A stretch of 64,000 nt of DNA. Source: Paenibacillus sp. FSL K6-3182 (GTDB lineage: Bacteria > Bacillota > Bacilli > Paenibacillales > Paenibacillaceae). Where the stretch lies: NCBI RefSeq assembly GCF_037976325.1, contig NZ_CP150265.1:2351501-2415500 (forward strand), in the 5' to 3' direction. Each line of letters starts with the position of its first letter. The first letter of the stretch is position 1. Under the pieces are notes generated by a model. That model worked only from the letters and a program-made list of their open reading frames with translations, had not been told where the DNA came from and did no database searches. Position numbers and translations under genes: made by a program. Of this stretch, positions 17,494 through 26,557 are shown one piece after another.

Positions 17494-18330
17494 ATGAAAA
17501 CAATCGCAGTAACTGGCGGGAGCGGCAAGCTCGGGACACAGCTCATTGGGGCGCTTCAGCAGGATGGCTATCAGGTTGTTTCCTTGGACAACGAGCGGTC
17601 AAATCAGCTGCATTGCAAGCAAATTAAAGTAGATTTAAATGATTTTGGGCAGGTCGTTTCAGCGCTTCACGGTGCGGATGCCATCATACACTTGGCTGCT
17701 ATTCCTGCACCGCTTGGCCACTCGTACCCGTATATTTTCGCGAACAATACGGTTGCAGCTTATCATATTATGGAAGCCGCCTCGATTCTTGGTATTCGGA
17801 AGGTTGTTATGGGCTCAAGCGAGTCCTCTTACGGCTTTGCATGGGCACCGACGCCATTTGCACCGGATTATTTGCCGCTGGACGAGGACCATCCGCAGCA
17901 GCCGCAAGAGTGCTACGGTTTATCGAAGGTAGTGAATGAAGTGACAGCTGCGATGTTCGATCGAAGGAATGGCATGCAGGTCATTTCACTCCGCTTCTCC
18001 ATGATTACCAAACCTGAGGATTACAAGCACCTTGCGGTTGATAAGCCGGAGTCCTTTAAACATATTTTATGGAGCTATATTGATATACGAGATGCTGTCA
18101 GTGCATGTATCGCGTCGCTTCATGTGGAGGACCGCGGAGCGATTTGTCTCAATATTACGAGCAACGACACGCTCAGCGAATGGTCAACCGAGCGTTTGCT
18201 GCAGCAATTTTATCCGGGAGTCATCGATCTGCGCGCGCCTTTAACTGGGCGGACAGCTGTAGTCAGCAATCAAATGGCGAAGGATACGCTGGATTGGAGC
18301 CCTAAGTATTCTTGGGCAGACCATCGGTAA
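17494..18330 (+). CDS. NAD(P)-dependent epimerase/dehydratase (extended SDR)
   Basis: Rossmann-fold oxidoreductase of 278 residues. The nucleotide-binding TGGSGKLG is at residues 6-13, a serine-rich GSSESSYG element is near 110, and the active-site YGLSK is near 141. It resembles UDP-hexose epimerase or uronate dehydrogenase-like SDRs. ATG 17494 has GGAGGTG about 8 bases upstream. It follows the aldonate dehydratase by 31 bases and is closed by the terminator at 18354, forming a two-gene unit. Oxidation or epimerisation of a sugar feeding the dehydratase is plausible. Confidence 0.87.
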   Translation: MKTIAVTGGSGKLGTQLIGALQQDGYQVVSLDNERSNQLHCKQIKVDLNDFGQVVSALHGADAIIHLAAIPAPLGHSYPYIFANNTVAAYHIMEAASILGIRKVVMGSSESSYGFAWAPTPFAPDYLPLDEDHPQQPQECYGLSKVVNEVTAAMFDRRNGMQVISLRFSMITKPEDYKHLAVDKPESFKHILWSYIDIRDAVSACIASLHVEDRGAICLNITSNDTLSEWSTERLLQQFYPGVIDLRAPLTGRTAVVSNQMAKDTLDWSPKYSWADHR

Positions 18331-18353
18331 ACAGCTGAATAAGTACAATTGAA

Positions 18354-18401
18354 AGAGGTCGACTCAATAGGTGCAAACCTAGCGAGGCGGCCTCTTTTTT
18401 T
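18354..18401 (+). terminator. Rho-independent terminator
   Basis: Outer stem AGAGGTCG/CGGCCTCT (G-U pair) plus inner AGGT/ACCT, followed by seven T; it separates the SDR unit from the large transport operon. Confidence 0.85.
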
Positions 18402-18442
18402 ATTGGCAGCAGAAGAGTCTGATTATGGATTTGTTTCCATTA

Positions 18443-18458
18443 TAGAAAGCGCTTTCTA
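18443..18458. promoter_or_regulatory. cre-like palindrome (catabolite or LacI-family operator)
   Basis: TAGAAAGCGCTTTCTA is a perfect 16-bp palindrome with the core of the CcpA catabolite-responsive element (GAAAGCGCTTTC). It lies 148 bp upstream of the transport operon start at 18606. Carbon catabolite repression, or control by a dedicated LacI-type regulator encoded elsewhere, is likely. Confidence 0.65.
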
Positions 18459-18605
18459 AGAATGAAGGGAAAATAGTGATTTTCAGCTGAAAGAGGCTAA
18501 TTTTTGACAACAAAAGAAAATATCATCTCATATTTGCCGGCGAATGTATGCGTTAACATTAAAAGTAGCAAGAGGAAGACAATACGTCATGAGAGGTGAG
18601 CAAGG

Positions 18606-19736
18606 GTGGGAAGCATTACGTTTAGCCATGTATATAAGCACTATAAAGGGGAGTCGCGTCCGGCGGTCAACGATTTCCACCTTTCCATTGAGGAGGGGGA
18701 ATTCCTGGTGCTCGTCGGTCCTTCCGGCTGCGGCAAATCAACAACGCTCCGGATGCTGGCTGGCCTAGAGGAAATCACCGAAGGAGATTTGTACATCGAT
18801 GAGAAGTTCGTAAATTATGTCTCGCCCAAGGACAGAGATATTGCGATGGTATTTCAGAACTACGCCCTATATCCAAATTTAACCGTTTACGAAAATATCG
18901 CGCTAGGACTCAAGCTTCGCAAGACGGCAAAGCACGATATCGAGCTAAGGGTCAACCGTGTGGCGAAAATTTTGGAAATATCGCATCTGCTGGAGCGCAA
19001 GCCAAGCCAGCTGTCAGGCGGTCAGAAGCAGCGTGTCGCACTTGGCCGAGCGATAGCAAGGGAGCCGCAAGTGTTCCTCATGGATGAACCGCTGTCGAAT
19101 CTCGATGCGAAGCTGCGTGCTCAAACAAGGGCGGAGATTATTAAGCTACAGAGCGACCTCAAGCGGACGATGGTCTATGTGACGCATGATCAAGTCGAAG
19201 CGATGACAATGGGAACGCGGATTGTCGTTATGAAGGATGGCGTTATCCAGCAGGTTGCCCCGCCTCGCCAGCTTTATGATGAACCGACGAATTTGTTTGT
19301 CGCCGGATTTATCGGGTCGCCCCAAATGAATTTTATGGAGGGGAGCCTAGTCTTGGAGGATGGTCTTTATTATTTCGTTAATAAGCGAATAAAGCTGCTC
19401 GTTCCAGAACGTCATTATGCGCATTTTGCGGTAAAAAGCGGATCGCTTCGCAACTGTGTGATGGGCATTCGCCCAGAGCATGTATGGCTGAAGCGGGAAG
19501 TAGCAAACGCGGAGGAGGATGATTTCTTTCGATGCGTAGTAGAGATGACGGAAGTAACGGGAGCCGATTCGTACGTGTACGTGAAGGTAGGAGAGAAAAC
19601 GCTCATTGGCAGAACGGAGCCAGAGATCGTTTATCACAAAGAGGAGAAGCTTGTCGCTAATTTCAACATGAGCAAGGTTCATTTCTTTGATGAGGAAACC
19701 GGCGTATCTTTGGCAGCTGGAGGAGAAGACAGATGA
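18606..19736 (+). CDS. carbohydrate ABC transporter ATPase, UgpC/MsmX type
   Basis: Cytoplasmic nucleotide-binding subunit energising CUT1 sugar importers. Walker A is GPSGCGKST (about residue 38), the Q-loop is in VFQNYALYP, the signature is LSGGQKQR, Walker B is VFLMDEPLSNLDAKLR, and the switch His is in VYVTHDQVEA. A C-terminal TOBE/MalK-like regulatory domain (about 235-376, GIRPEHVWL) follows. The GTG at 18606 is preceded by AGAGGTGAG. The stop overlaps the next start (ATGA at 19733). Since the other transporters in the window lack an ATPase, this one may serve all three permease pairs. Confidence 0.95.
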   Translation: MGSITFSHVYKHYKGESRPAVNDFHLSIEEGEFLVLVGPSGCGKSTTLRMLAGLEEITEGDLYIDEKFVNYVSPKDRDIAMVFQNYALYPNLTVYENIALGLKLRKTAKHDIELRVNRVAKILEISHLLERKPSQLSGGQKQRVALGRAIAREPQVFLMDEPLSNLDAKLRAQTRAEIIKLQSDLKRTMVYVTHDQVEAMTMGTRIVVMKDGVIQQVAPPRQLYDEPTNLFVAGFIGSPQMNFMEGSLVLEDGLYYFVNKRIKLLVPERHYAHFAVKSGSLRNCVMGIRPEHVWLKREVANAEEDDFFRCVVEMTEVTGADSYVYVKVGEKTLIGRTEPEIVYHKEEKLVANFNMSKVHFFDEETGVSLAAGGEDR

Positions 19737-22684
19737 GGAGAATGAGGATGCTGGGCATCGCTCTTCGTCTCATTCTGGTTCTGGCGCTGGTGGTCGGAGT
19801 CATCCGCTGGATTACGGCTAGTAGACCCGTTCTTCATGCAACCTCGGTGAGCACGGAGCAGCTGCTGTCCTATAAGAGCAAAACAGAGGAGCTGCCATAC
19901 GCGAAGCTGATGTACCAATATCCGGAGGCGGCCAAAACCGACGAGAGTCTTCCGTCCATTCTGATTTCACCAACCGAATATCAAGCTGCTGCTGAAGAAT
20001 CGGCGGTCAGGATTGATAAGGAGCAAGGTGAAGCTGCACTTTATTGGGAAAACGAAAAGGGCTGGGTGGAATGGACGTTCGACGTGCCGAAGGGCGGCTG
20101 GTATGAGCTTCATTTTGATTACAAGCCTTTAGAAGGCGGCAACGCCTCCGTCGTACGCGGCGTTCAAATTGATGGCCGATATCCGTTTACGGAGTCGGAA
20201 CGCATTGAACTGGAGCGACTTTGGAAGGATTCCAAATTTCCATATGATCACAACGAGATCGGACAGCAAATTCGTCCTCCGCAAACCGAGCTTACCGGTT
20301 GGAGCGCAAAAGCGGCAACGATATTTTCTGCTTCATCCGAGCCAGTACTCTACCAGTTGAAACAAGGCCAGCATAAGCTGCGGTTGGTTGGGGTGAGAGA
20401 GTCCGTCGCGCTCCGAGAAATAGCATTCAAGCCAAAGGAAGAAATTCCAGCTTACGAGTATTACAAAAACTTGCATCCGCCGGAAGAGGAGAAGCAGAGC
20501 TGGTTCAGCATGATCGAAGCGGAGCAGTTTCAGCGAAAATCAAGCCTCGCGATTCAGACCGATTTTTGGTCAGAGCCTTATATTTCACCTGACCCGAAAG
20601 GGAGAATTACTTATAACGTCTTAGGCGGTCAGCGCTGGCGATTGCCGGGCGAGTGGGTGGAATGGGAGCTTTCTGTGCCAGAGTCCGGCTGGTATGAAAT
20701 CGACCTGAAAACATTTCAAAACTATCGAAATGGCTTTGAGGCATATCGCACCATCTCGATTGATGGGAAAACACCGTTTCAGGAGCTGCTTCATTACGGT
20801 ATTCCGACGAAGAAGGAATTCGACATTGGCACGCTTGCTGATGCAGAAGGGAAACCTTTCCTCTTTTATTTAGAGAAGGGCGCACATGTCCTGCGCATGA
20901 CCGCTGATTCCTCACTCGTTCAGCCCGTTTATCTGGCTTTGAAGGAGACGCTGGATCAGCTTGCAATATTTGACCGTCATATACGATTGCTTACAGGTAA
21001 CTATAGCAAATCGGCTTTTGACGCCAACATCGATTCAACGCGAACGTGGAATATGAAGAAGCTTGATCCAGATGTGGAACAGAAGATGACGGAATTTGTC
21101 GCTCAGTTAACGAATATTCGGAATTATATCAATGGTCTCAATAAAAAGGATTCTGACTTATCTGAGGCGATCAAAGGTTCCGTAGCGATACTCGAGAAGA
21201 TGCTGGTGGATGTGAACGAAATACCGAATAAAATCAATGATTTCTCGACGATTCAGAACAATATTGGGACGTGGATGGCAACGCTGACTCAGCAGCCGTT
21301 GCTCATGGATTATATCGTCGTTCGGACGCCAAATACGGTGACGGATCTGAAAGTGCCTACGACGCTTTCAAGAGTGCCTTACTCGATTGCTGATTTTGGC
21401 CGCTCCTTCTATTTGGACTACGACACGCGCAAGCATAACAAGAAGGAAGCACTGACCATTTGGGTACAGCGCGGTCGGGATTACGTCGAGCTGCTGCGTG
21501 AGATGGTTGATAATGATTTCACGCCTCGGACGGGAATTGAAGTCAATATCAATCTGATGACCAACCCGAACATGCTCATACTTGGAAATGCAGCAGGAGA
21601 CGTGCCTGATATTGCGCTTGGCGTTGGGGAGTCTACGCCAGCTGACTTCGCAATGCGGGATGCGGCCGCGGAGCTGTCCGACTTTCCAGGCTTCAAGGAT
21701 GTGCTTGAGCGATTTATTCCCGGAGTCAGCCGTTCGCTTAGCTACGACGGAAAAATTTATGGACTGCCAGAGGTGCAGAACTTCCAGATGATGTTCTACA
21801 GAACCGACATTCTAGAAGGCCTGAACCTGAAGGTTCCGGATACATGGGATGAAGTGTTCGACATTTTACCAACGCTTCAGGAAAACGGAATGACGATGAA
21901 TTATCCGAAAAGCGATTTCACTACACTTTTCTTCCAAAATGGTGCAGAGGTGTATTCGCAAGACGGTTTGAAGGGTGCGCTCTCGAGCGATGCCGGCCAG
22001 CAGGCATTCAAGCGCTGGACAGAGCTCTACAAGAAATACAATCTGCCGATTGACATTCCAGCATTTTTCCAGCATTTCCGCGATGGAGATATTCCTATAG
22101 GTGTGGCCGATTTTAACACTTATGTGCAGCTGCTCGTTGCTGCTCCGGAAATAACCGGACACTGGAAAATCGCACCGCTGCCGGGCATCGAGCAAGAGAA
22201 CGGCGAGGTAGCAAGATGGTCGCCGCAGGCTATATCTGCCGCGATGATCATGAAGAAAAGTGAACGGAAAGACGATGCTTGGAAGTTTCTAGAGTGGTGG
22301 ACCTCGGAGGAGGTGCAATCGCAATACGCCAAAGACGTCGAGTCCTTTTATGGCATTGAGTTCAGATGGAATACGGCGAATGTCAATGCGATGAAGTCGC
22401 TCACTTGGCCGAGCGATGACCTGAAGGCGCTTCAAGAGCAGGCGCGCTGGGCGAAAAACATGCCTTATGTACCGGGTTATTATTTCTTGAACAGAGAGAT
22501 GGAGTTTGCGTGGAATCGGACGGTTCTCGAAGGCATACCAGCGCAGGAATCGCTTGAGGCTGCTCAGCTGTCCTTGCAGCGGGAAATGAATCGCAGACAA
22601 AATGACTTTGGCATATCGGCTAATGAGGATTTGAAAATTCCGCAAATTAAACAACCTTACGAATGGGAGGAACCGCAGAAATGA
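19733..22684 (+). CDS. 983-aa membrane-anchored binding protein with two N-terminal beta-sandwich-like modules
   Basis: Large extracellular solute-binding protein. It has an N-terminal hydrophobic anchor (about residues 8-25) without a lipobox Cys, so it is probably held as a membrane-spanning protein. Two similar regions follow (about 70-230 and 250-420), each containing a WVEW-strand, a GWYE(L/I) turn and an IDG(R/K).PF element, which looks like a duplicated carbohydrate-binding-module-like sandwich. A helical linker leads to a family 1 binding-protein domain (about 560-960, with VPDIALGVG, YGLPEVQNFQMMFYR and WKFLEWWTSEE). It overlaps the ATPase upstream and the permease downstream by four bases each. 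The architecture is about twice the usual receptor size; the added modules may capture polymer before uptake. Confidence 0.85.
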   Translation: MRRMRMLGIALRLILVLALVVGVIRWITASRPVLHATSVSTEQLLSYKSKTEELPYAKLMYQYPEAAKTDESLPSILISPTEYQAAAEESAVRIDKEQGEAALYWENEKGWVEWTFDVPKGGWYELHFDYKPLEGGNASVVRGVQIDGRYPFTESERIELERLWKDSKFPYDHNEIGQQIRPPQTELTGWSAKAATIFSASSEPVLYQLKQGQHKLRLVGVRESVALREIAFKPKEEIPAYEYYKNLHPPEEEKQSWFSMIEAEQFQRKSSLAIQTDFWSEPYISPDPKGRITYNVLGGQRWRLPGEWVEWELSVPESGWYEIDLKTFQNYRNGFEAYRTISIDGKTPFQELLHYGIPTKKEFDIGTLADAEGKPFLFYLEKGAHVLRMTADSSLVQPVYLALKETLDQLAIFDRHIRLLTGNYSKSAFDANIDSTRTWNMKKLDPDVEQKMTEFVAQLTNIRNYINGLNKKDSDLSEAIKGSVAILEKMLVDVNEIPNKINDFSTIQNNIGTWMATLTQQPLLMDYIVVRTPNTVTDLKVPTTLSRVPYSIADFGRSFYLDYDTRKHNKKEALTIWVQRGRDYVELLREMVDNDFTPRTGIEVNINLMTNPNMLILGNAAGDVPDIALGVGESTPADFAMRDAAAELSDFPGFKDVLERFIPGVSRSLSYDGKIYGLPEVQNFQMMFYRTDILEGLNLKVPDTWDEVFDILPTLQENGMTMNYPKSDFTTLFFQNGAEVYSQDGLKGALSSDAGQQAFKRWTELYKKYNLPIDIPAFFQHFRDGDIPIGVADFNTYVQLLVAAPEITGHWKIAPLPGIEQENGEVARWSPQAISAAMIMKKSERKDDAWKFLEWWTSEEVQSQYAKDVESFYGIEFRWNTANVNAMKSLTWPSDDLKALQEQARWAKNMPYVPGYYFLNREMEFAWNRTVLEGIPAQESLEAAQLSLQREMNRRQNDFGISANEDLKIPQIKQPYEWEEPQK

Positions 22685-23652
22685 ATACGCAGCTTTCTCC
22701 CAGCATAGCTAAGCCGAAGCAGAAATCCGCTTTGCGTGTGAAATGGAATCGCTTTTGGCGGGAAATGAGACGTGATGCTTTTTGTTATCTGTTTCTTGCG
22801 CCGTTTCTCATTTGCTTCCTAATGTTTATCGTCATTCCGGTTGTTATGGCAGCGACACTTGGATTTACGTCTTATGACGGCTTTGGTTCGCTTCATTTTA
22901 TCGGAGTACGAAATTACATCAGCTTGTTCACACAGGACATTATTTTTCTAACTAAAGCAATTCCGAATACGTTTTTGTTCGCGTTAATCGTAGGGCCGGG
23001 AGGTTATGTTTTAGCTTTCCTGTTCGCTTGGCTCATTCATCAGCTGCCGATTCGCATTCGTGATTACTACACGCTTGCGTTTTATGCACCGTCTATGGCT
23101 GGCGGCGTCGCGTTATCCGTCGTTTGGATTGCGACGTTCAGCGGTGACCGCGTCGGTTATTTTAACAATTTTTTGCTTAAGATGGGCTGGATCGACAGTC
23201 CGACGATTTGGCTGCAGGACCCTAAATATTTGCTCAATATTATGATCATCGTATCGCTCTGGGTTAGCTTTAGCGTTGGTTTTCTCGCTATGCTGGCTGG
23301 TCTTCAGACGGTAAATCGTGAGCTGTACGAGGCTGGCCGCATAGACGGGATTTCTAGCCGCCTGCAGGAGGTTTTCTACATTACAATTCCGTCGATGAAG
23401 CCGCAAATGCTGTTCAGCGCGGTCATGTCGATCGTAGGAACGCTGAAGGCGGGAGGCATATCCACCCAGTTGACGGGGATGGCAATTACTCCTTCCTATT
23501 CAGGGCATTTGATTATTAATCATATTGACGATTACGCTTTTATCCGTTTCGAGCTCGGTTATGCATCTTCTGTCTCAGTCATGCTGCTGATCATCAGTTA
23601 TTTTGCAATGAGATTTGCTTATCGGCTGTTCGGATCAAAGGAGGAGCTGTAA
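22681..23652 (+). CDS. sugar ABC transporter permease, MalF/UgpA type
   Basis: First permease of the pair belonging to the 983-residue receptor: 323 residues with about six helices and the EAA loop LYEAGRIDGIS plus FYITIPSMKPQ (about residues 218-245). ATG 22681 overlaps the preceding stop (ATGA) and has GGGAGG upstream; the longer reading from 22663 only includes the ribosome site. It belongs to the continuous operon 18606-30651. Confidence 0.93.
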   Translation: MNTQLSPSIAKPKQKSALRVKWNRFWREMRRDAFCYLFLAPFLICFLMFIVIPVVMAATLGFTSYDGFGSLHFIGVRNYISLFTQDIIFLTKAIPNTFLFALIVGPGGYVLAFLFAWLIHQLPIRIRDYYTLAFYAPSMAGGVALSVVWIATFSGDRVGYFNNFLLKMGWIDSPTIWLQDPKYLLNIMIIVSLWVSFSVGFLAMLAGLQTVNRELYEAGRIDGISSRLQEVFYITIPSMKPQMLFSAVMSIVGTLKAGGISTQLTGMAITPSYSGHLIINHIDDYAFIRFELGYASSVSVMLLIISYFAMRFAYRLFGSKEEL

Positions 23653-23656
23653 AACC

Positions 23657-24514
23657 ATGATTCGAAAACTTCGCAGAGTGACGCCGTTTCAGATCATCCT
23701 TGTTACTGTTTTTACCGCACTGGCCGCATTCATGTCGCTGCCGATCGTGTTTATTTTGAACCATGCCTTCAAGCCGCAAAATGAGCTCTTTCTTTTTCCG
23801 CCGCGATTTTTGGTGCAAAACCCAACGCTGCGCAATTTTGAATCGCTTATATTGCATGCATCAAACGCGACGGTTCCGTTTACCCGTTATTTGTTCAACA
23901 GTTTAATTGTAGCGGGACTTACGTTGTTTACGGTCATCATCGTCAGCACTATGGCAGGGTATGTGCTTGCGAAATACCAGTTTCATTTCAAGCAGCTGAT
24001 TTTGTCTCTTATTACTTTATCGTTGATGTTTGCACCCGAGACCGTTGGGATTCCGAGGTACTTGATTATCAGCGGAATCGGCATCAACAATACGTATTTC
24101 GGACATATTCTTCCTGCATTAGCTTCTCCGATCGCCGTATTCATGCTGGTGGGCTTTATTTCGCAAATTCCGGGAGAACTGCTGGAAGCAGCCAAGATCG
24201 ACGGGGCCAGCCACTTCGGTATTTTTACCAAAATGGTGCTTCCGCTCTCCGTTCCCGCCATTGCGACCATATCCATCTTCACATTCCAAGGCGTGTGGGG
24301 CGATGTGGAGACGTCAACATTATTTATGCAAGAGGAAACGATGAGAACGTTAGCCTTCTATGTCAATAGTCTGCTTAGCGGATTGCAAAACAGCGTATCG
24401 GGACAAAACATGGCCGCCGCTGCCGGCTTGCTCATGTTCGTACCGAACCTAATTATCTTCTTGCTCTTCCAGCGAAGAGTGCTTGAGACGATGGTCCATT
24501 CCGGAATTAAGTAA
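23657..24514 (+). CDS. sugar ABC transporter permease, MalG/UgpE type
   Basis: Second permease of the pair, 285 residues, six helices. The EAA loop is LLEAAKIDGASHFGIF with VLPLSVPAIAT (about residues 174-200). AAAGGAGGAG overlapping the upstream stop serves as ribosome site for ATG 23657. It is followed 27 bases later by the NHL-Yip1 gene. Confidence 0.93.
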   Translation: MIRKLRRVTPFQIILVTVFTALAAFMSLPIVFILNHAFKPQNELFLFPPRFLVQNPTLRNFESLILHASNATVPFTRYLFNSLIVAGLTLFTVIIVSTMAGYVLAKYQFHFKQLILSLITLSLMFAPETVGIPRYLIISGIGINNTYFGHILPALASPIAVFMLVGFISQIPGELLEAAKIDGASHFGIFTKMVLPLSVPAIATISIFTFQGVWGDVETSTLFMQEETMRTLAFYVNSLLSGLQNSVSGQNMAAAAGLLMFVPNLIIFLLFQRRVLETMVHSGIK

Positions 24515-24541
24515 TTCAAACCAGCAAAGGAAGTCGTGACG

Positions 24542-26557
24542 ATGAAGAGATTTCTAATATTCCTGCTTCTTGCGGCGACCTCCATGCTTGTCGCACCAGA
24601 AGCGATACACGCGGAGCTTCCCTATCGAACGGCCTACTATGACAGCAATCAATCGACTTGGCTGCGTATACAGCCGGTTTATTCACCAGCTGAAACGAAG
24701 GGAGTTCGCTTTGTAGAGCCGATCGATCTGCAGGTGGGCGCAGACGATAAGGTTTATGTGGCTGACAAAGGAGCAAACCGAGTTATTGTGCTTGATAATG
24801 ACGGAGCGCTGCTGCAGACGATTGGCGAAGAAGAGGGAGCCGGCATGCTCAGTGCGCCGGAAGGCTTATTCGTTACGCCGGAAGGGGTCGTTTATGTAGC
24901 CGATTCGGGCAATCAGCGCATTGCTGTCTTTCGTGCCGACGGTACGTTCGACCGAGAGTACAAGAAGCCCGCATCCACTTTTCTGGAGCAGGAGCATTTT
25001 GTTCCCGTAAAGCTTGTCGTTGATCGGCGTGGCGTCATGTATGTCAGCTTGAACTCCTCTTATCAGGGCTTGCTGCGCATGAATGATAAAGGGGAATTCA
25101 TGGGTTTCTTTGGTGCCAATAAAGCGCAGCAAACGGTACTCAACTGGCTGAAGAAGCTCGTTCTCAACAAGGAGCAGTTGGATAAAGAGACGGCAAGCCT
25201 CCCCCGGCCAATCTCCAATGTTGCCATTGATAAAGATGGATTTATCTTTACAGCAACGGCAGCGGGATTCGGGCAGGGCGCTATTCGCAAGCTAAATGCG
25301 GGCGGTGTCGATGCTTTTAAGAATAAAACGCTTGTTAATGGCCATGGAATCGTTGATGTTGCAAGCGATTCAAAAGGCTTCTTATACAACATTGATATGG
25401 AATCGGCCAACATTAATATTTATGACCAAAATGGCGAAGCATTGTTTGCTTTCGGGTTCATTGATAACGCAACACAGCAATATGGTGTTCTTGGATTTCC
25501 GACGAGCATTGGCGTAGATTCCAAATTCGGTGTCTGGATTTCTGACAGCCGAACAGGTACAATTCACAAATTTGTTCGCACGGAATTCGGAAGCGACGTT
25601 ATGAATGCGTTGGGGCTCTATTTGGAAGGCAAATATGAAGAGAGCAAGCCTTATTGGGATCGCGTTTATGCCCGCAATGATATGTACAACGGTACTTTTC
25701 AAGGACTCGGCAAGGTGTATCTGCATGAGAATAACAATGAGGATGCGTTGACCTTCTTGAAAACAGCCTTTGATACAAAGGGCTACTCTAAAGCGTTCTG
25801 GCAAATCCGACTAGAGTTTTTGCAGCAGCATTTCATATGGATCGTTTTAGGCTTGGCAGCTCTACTTCTCTTGCTTAGGTATAGCCGAATGCTGCTTAAA
25901 AAGCAGCTACAGCGCCGCCCTTTGCCTGAATCATGGCAGCGCCCGCTTGGCGATTTGCGCAACCTTTGGTACGTCATGCTTCATCCTTATCATGGCTTTT
26001 ACAAGCTGAAGGAAGCTAGAGTTGCGCCTTGGATTATTATTTTTATTTTAGTTTCGGTTGTAGCGGTGAAGATCTTAACGATTTATTACACCGGGTTTTT
26101 GTTCCATCCCGTGGAGCTCTCGCAGGTCAATCTATTTGGAAGTCTGGGATTATTCGTAGTTCCTTGGGTAACGTGGATCATCGCGAACTATCTCGTATGC
26201 AGCGTGAAGGACGGGGAAGGGAAATTCAGAGAGGTCATTCAAGGCAGCACCTATGCGCTTGCTCCGTATCTGTTCTTTTCCATTCCAACATTACTGCTGT
26301 CCAATATCGTGACGCTTGATGAGCGAGTGATCGTGGACTCATTAAACACGGTTATGTTCCTATGGATGGGTGTCATGCTGATCGTTATGACGCAGGTCAT
26401 TCACAATTTCGATTTTGTGGAGACGCTCAAAAATATCGCCATCACGATCTTTACCATTGGCACGATTTGGCTGTTTGCTTTTCTCGTCTTCGGATTGTCC
26501 TACAATTTATACGATTTCTTCTATCAGCTTTACAAGGAGGTGACCTTCTATGGTTGA
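24542..26557 (+). CDS. NHL-propeller, TPR and Yip1-domain membrane protein
   Basis: A 671-residue surface protein. A cleavable-looking signal peptide (ends IHAE) precedes a beta-propeller of NHL-type repeats (about 55-350; recurrent YVADKGANRVIVLD, YVADSGNQRIAVF). Two TPR-like helices follow (about 355-420), then one membrane helix (about 430-450) and a Yip1-like cluster of about five helices (about 470-660, starting HPYHGFYKLKE). In Paenibacillus-type genomes such proteins accompany sugar transporters; no function is established to my knowledge. ATG 24542 is preferred over GTG 24536 by spacing from AAAGGAAG. Its end overlaps the DUF5696 start by 8 bases. A possible role is to couple extracellular glycan binding to transporter assembly. 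Confidence 0.85.
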   Translation: MKRFLIFLLLAATSMLVAPEAIHAELPYRTAYYDSNQSTWLRIQPVYSPAETKGVRFVEPIDLQVGADDKVYVADKGANRVIVLDNDGALLQTIGEEEGAGMLSAPEGLFVTPEGVVYVADSGNQRIAVFRADGTFDREYKKPASTFLEQEHFVPVKLVVDRRGVMYVSLNSSYQGLLRMNDKGEFMGFFGANKAQQTVLNWLKKLVLNKEQLDKETASLPRPISNVAIDKDGFIFTATAAGFGQGAIRKLNAGGVDAFKNKTLVNGHGIVDVASDSKGFLYNIDMESANINIYDQNGEALFAFGFIDNATQQYGVLGFPTSIGVDSKFGVWISDSRTGTIHKFVRTEFGSDVMNALGLYLEGKYEESKPYWDRVYARNDMYNGTFQGLGKVYLHENNNEDALTFLKTAFDTKGYSKAFWQIRLEFLQQHFIWIVLGLAALLLLLRYSRMLLKKQLQRRPLPESWQRPLGDLRNLWYVMLHPYHGFYKLKEARVAPWIIIFILVSVVAVKILTIYYTGFLFHPVELSQVNLFGSLGLFVVPWVTWIIANYLVCSVKDGEGKFREVIQGSTYALAPYLFFSIPTLLLSNIVTLDERVIVDSLNTVMFLWMGVMLIVMTQVIHNFDFVETLKNIAITIFTIGTIWLFAFLVFGLSYNLYDFFYQLYKEVTFYG

